Assembly (NCBI GenBank): GCA_947177105.1 | Contig: CAMWTF010000021.1 | Coordinates: 1 to 15,196, forward strand | Direction of reading: 5' to 3' | Length of the DNA: 15,196 nt | Origin: an uncultured Lachnospiraceae bacterium | Lineage (GTDB): Bacteria > Bacillota > Clostridia > Lachnospirales > Lachnospiraceae | Shown: piece after piece, positions 13,222-15,196 of the stretch | Layout of the letters: each line of letters begins with the position of its first letter | Position numbering within the stretch: the first letter of the stretch is position 1 | Program-made: the position numbers and the translations under genes | The notes under the pieces: generated by a model | The model's database searches: none | Seen by the model: the letters and a program-made list of their open reading frames with translations, nothing else | Told to the model about the DNA's origin: nothing

Positions 13222-15196
13222 CTATTCCTTCGGCTCTCCATAGATAACGCCCCTGGATCCGGTGGCTAAAAAGAATCTGCCGAAAACCCTCTTGTCGCCG
13301 TCCATGCTGTTGATCTCGCCGTACATCTGCCTCTCCGTGTTCAGCCGCTCATAGGTACACCCCTGATCCAGTGTCCGATAGAAGCCATACTCCCCGTCAA
13401 TGCTGCCGCACAGATAGATAGCCTTGGGCTCGCTCACGTAGTCGCCGCCGGGTCGTCCCAGTCCCAGCCCCAGACGCAGGCAGCTGTCTCCTTCTGCGCT
13501 AAGGCGTGTACAGATCAGCCGGTCAGCCTCCGCCTCATAAACCATCTTCCACATACCTTCCTGGGCCATGGCGATGTAGAACACGCCGCTTTCCCCTGCG
13601 GCCCCCCGGATTTCCGAGCGATTGGCCGTGTCTATCATGCCAAAGTCGCAGGCTGGCAATTGCGCTATGGCCTGTCCGTCCGCCGTCTGCACCACGTCCG
13701 GCTGCTTTTCCGCAAAAACAGCGCCCCCGTCCCGGCTGATATAGATCTGGCCGCTCTCCCCAAATCCATAAAAGATCTGCGGATCCACCCTGTCGGAAAA
13801 TACTTTCATACAGGTCCCGGAGAACTGCCCCCTTTGGCGCTGGGATACCTGCCTCACCGGCACAGGACTTCCGTCCGCTCCCAGTACCTTCACCGGCGCA
13901 AAGCTTCTGCCGCCGTCCTGGCTGGAGATTACCAAATCCATGGGCAGCCAGATCATATCCGCGATGGACCAGACGATACTTTGACCATCCGGGGACATGG
14001 CCACCCACCCCGGATTCACATTGGGCCGCTCAATCTCCCGCATGGCCGCGTCTATCTTCTCCCCCTGGCCCCAGGGCATGGGAATCCGCTGAAATGTTTG
14101 GAATCCGTCCTCCGTCCGCACCAGGCCCCCCTTAGTCAGCCCACGCCAGTTACCCCGGGCCGTGATGATGGCCAGATTACTGTCTGTATCCGACAGATCC
14201 GCATTGATGCAGGTTATATAACGGTTTCCCTCCGCATCGTCAAAGGAGTTGCGGCAGGGCTTCGTCAGATCCCGAAAGGCAAAGCCTCCCAAATCCCCCA
14301 CAATGTCCACCATCTGCACTTCGCCGGACACAGGCCCATAGACATTCAAGTGTACCGTCTCCTCGATGCCGTCACAGCAGTCATGATACCGGGGATGGTC
14401 ACTGAGCAGGGCATCCGTGGTAAACACCCCCGTGCCGGAGTTAAACCACAGTTCGTTGGGATCAAAGGGATTAATCTTCACGTCGCTCTCCCAGTGCAGC
14501 AGACTGCGGTTCCCGTTGTACTCCGGCTTCATATAGGAAGTGTTAAAATAGATGTCCCCCACATCCAGGCCCTCCAGGCTCACTTCCCAGGTTTCCCCGT
14601 AATCCCGGGACACATAGACACATTCCGCATCCAGCTTCTCCTTGCACAGGGTGGCGCAGACCACCAGGCCCGGCATACTCTTGCAGGTGCTGATGCCTCC
14701 GAAGCCGTATTCCAGATAACCGCCGGTCCGCAGGCCCTTCGCGTCCGGCGTGATATCCGTATAGCCGCCGAACCTGCCCTCCCCAAACTCATAGCGCAGC
14801 ACCTTGCCTCCTATGGTATCCCCGGTATCACAACTGTAGCCCAAATCCACAATATAATTCCAACGGCCCGTGGCGCACATAGTCACAAAGAGATACTTTC
14901 CGTCAAAAGCATACCGCTGGGCCACCAGTCCGTTCATCCTGCTGTCCGAGATAATGGGACTTTCCGGCTCCTGAAGCGGCGCAAAACTCCCGCCCCCGTC
15001 GTAGGACACATACAGGCTGTGTCCCCGGAGCCTATCGTCCACCCGGCTGGTGTACCCCGCCGTGCCTGCCACCAGAGTCCGGCTGTCCTCTGACACCCAT
15101 ATAAAGGTCATATAATCCTCTGGCACAGGAAGCTTTTCCCAATTCTCCCCCCGGTCCCGGGTCCGCAGCAAGCCGTCCCTGGAACTGGCGAAATAC
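13222..15196 (-). CDS. GH74 xyloglucanase-like enzyme, 5' end outside the window
   Basis: 658 codons of a double beta-propeller glycosidase; the frame stays open to the window edge (the first residues, FASSRDGLLRTRDRGENW, are a typical blade), so the 5' end is missing. Repeated BNR-like turns (SRDYGETW, RTEDGFQTF, SSQDGGRSF, SRDGGAVF, TLDQGCTYERL) mark the blades. HWESDVKINPFDPNELWFNSG, GIEETVHLN, IVGDLGGFAF and the C-terminal VFGRFFLATGSRGVIYG align by eye with GH74 rather than with sialidases, which share BNR repeats but not these motifs. GH74 enzymes cleave the beta-1,4-glucan backbone of xyloglucan, usually outside the cell. One of the two catalytic Asp is expected in the missing N-terminal blade; signal peptide and carbohydrate-binding modules cannot be judged. 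No convincing terminator follows the stop codon. Confidence 0.87.
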   Translation of the reverse strand, partial: YFASSRDGLLRTRDRGENWEKLPVPEDYMTFIWVSEDSRTLVAGTAGYTSRVDDRLRGHSLYVSYDGGGSFAPLQEPESPIISDSRMNGLVAQRYAFDGKYLFVTMCATGRWNYIVDLGYSCDTGDTIGGKVLRYEFGEGRFGGYTDITPDAKGLRTGGYLEYGFGGISTCKSMPGLVVCATLCKEKLDAECVYVSRDYGETWEVSLEGLDVGDIYFNTSYMKPEYNGNRSLLHWESDVKINPFDPNELWFNSGTGVFTTDALLSDHPRYHDCCDGIEETVHLNVYGPVSGEVQMVDIVGDLGGFAFRDLTKPCRNSFDDAEGNRYITCINADLSDTDSNLAIITARGNWRGLTKGGLVRTEDGFQTFQRIPMPWGQGEKIDAAMREIERPNVNPGWVAMSPDGQSIVWSIADMIWLPMDLVISSQDGGRSFAPVKVLGADGSPVPVRQVSQRQRGQFSGTCMKVFSDRVDPQIFYGFGESGQIYISRDGGAVFAEKQPDVVQTADGQAIAQLPACDFGMIDTANRSEIRGAAGESGVFYIAMAQEGMWKMVYEAEADRLICTRLSAEGDSCLRLGLGLGRPGGDYVSEPKAIYLCGSIDGEYGFYRTLDQGCTYERLNTERQMYGEINSMDGDKRVFGRFFLATGSRGVIYGEPKE

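Noticed and set aside
13660..15093. A 477-codon plus-strand open frame opposite GH74, and similar ones at 7192-8388 and 5664-6605
   Set aside because: All are shadows of strong minus-strand genes, with Pro/His/Arg-rich translations of no recognisable family.
13222..15196. Sialidase, because of BNR/Asp-box repeats
   Set aside because: The blade motifs HWESDVKINPFDP, GIEETV, GDLGGF and the C-terminal GRFFLATGSRGVIYG match GH74.
1..15196. CRISPR arrays, tRNA or rRNA genes
   Set aside because: No regularly spaced repeats and no cloverleaf or rRNA-like sequence were seen on either strand.

Overview
The window looks like chromosome of a spore-forming, plant-polysaccharide-degrading Clostridia, most likely a Lachnospiraceae gut anaerobe. 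The evidence is a spore maturation gene (spmA), strong AGGAGG-type ribosome binding sites, sigma-A promoters with TTGACA boxes, GC-rich glycosidase genes of Firmicute type, and a radical-SAM peptide cassette. Every gene I accept lies on the minus strand, so transcription runs from high to low coordinates. The organism assignment is inference from gene content.

Layout from right to left, in the direction of transcription. (1) 15196-13222: most of a GH74 xyloglucanase-like beta-propeller enzyme, cut off at its 5' end by the window edge. (2) 13123-8929: a self-contained, AT-richer RiPP (ribosomally made, modified peptide) operon with its own promoter and terminator. It encodes a 51-residue Cys/Gly-rich precursor, a radical SAM/SPASM maturase, an S41-type Ser/Lys peptidase with no signal peptide, and an ABC exporter. 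A perfect 15-bp hairpin sits between the precursor and maturase genes. (3) 8903-6724: a GH31 alpha-xylosidase/alpha-glucosidase-like enzyme with its own promoter. (4) 6706-4065: an orphan lipoprotein that fuses a propeller-like region to an ABC sugar-binding domain. Its leader is unusual: four helically phased TTTAAG boxes, a promoter, and an intrinsic-terminator-like hairpin before the start codon. (5) 4058-3664: acyl carrier protein with promoter and terminator. (6) 3620-1650: GH51 alpha-L-arabinofuranosidase, whose last codons lie inside a 104-bp near-perfect palindrome. (7) 1531-1201: a small protein of unknown function. (8) 1099-425: spmA, without the expected spmB after it. (9) 438-1: debris of a mobilizable element, including a MobA/MobL relaxase fragment.

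GH74, GH31 and GH51 together fit breakdown of (arabino)xyloglucan: backbone cleavage outside the cell, then xylose and arabinose side-chain removal inside it. The lipoprotein could capture or sense sugars at the surface. The RiPP operon separates GH74 from GH31 and has a different base composition, which suggests later insertion. It is the most novel system here: a thioether-type peptide pathway whose only visible protease is a cytoplasmic S41 enzyme rather than a C39 domain on the exporter.
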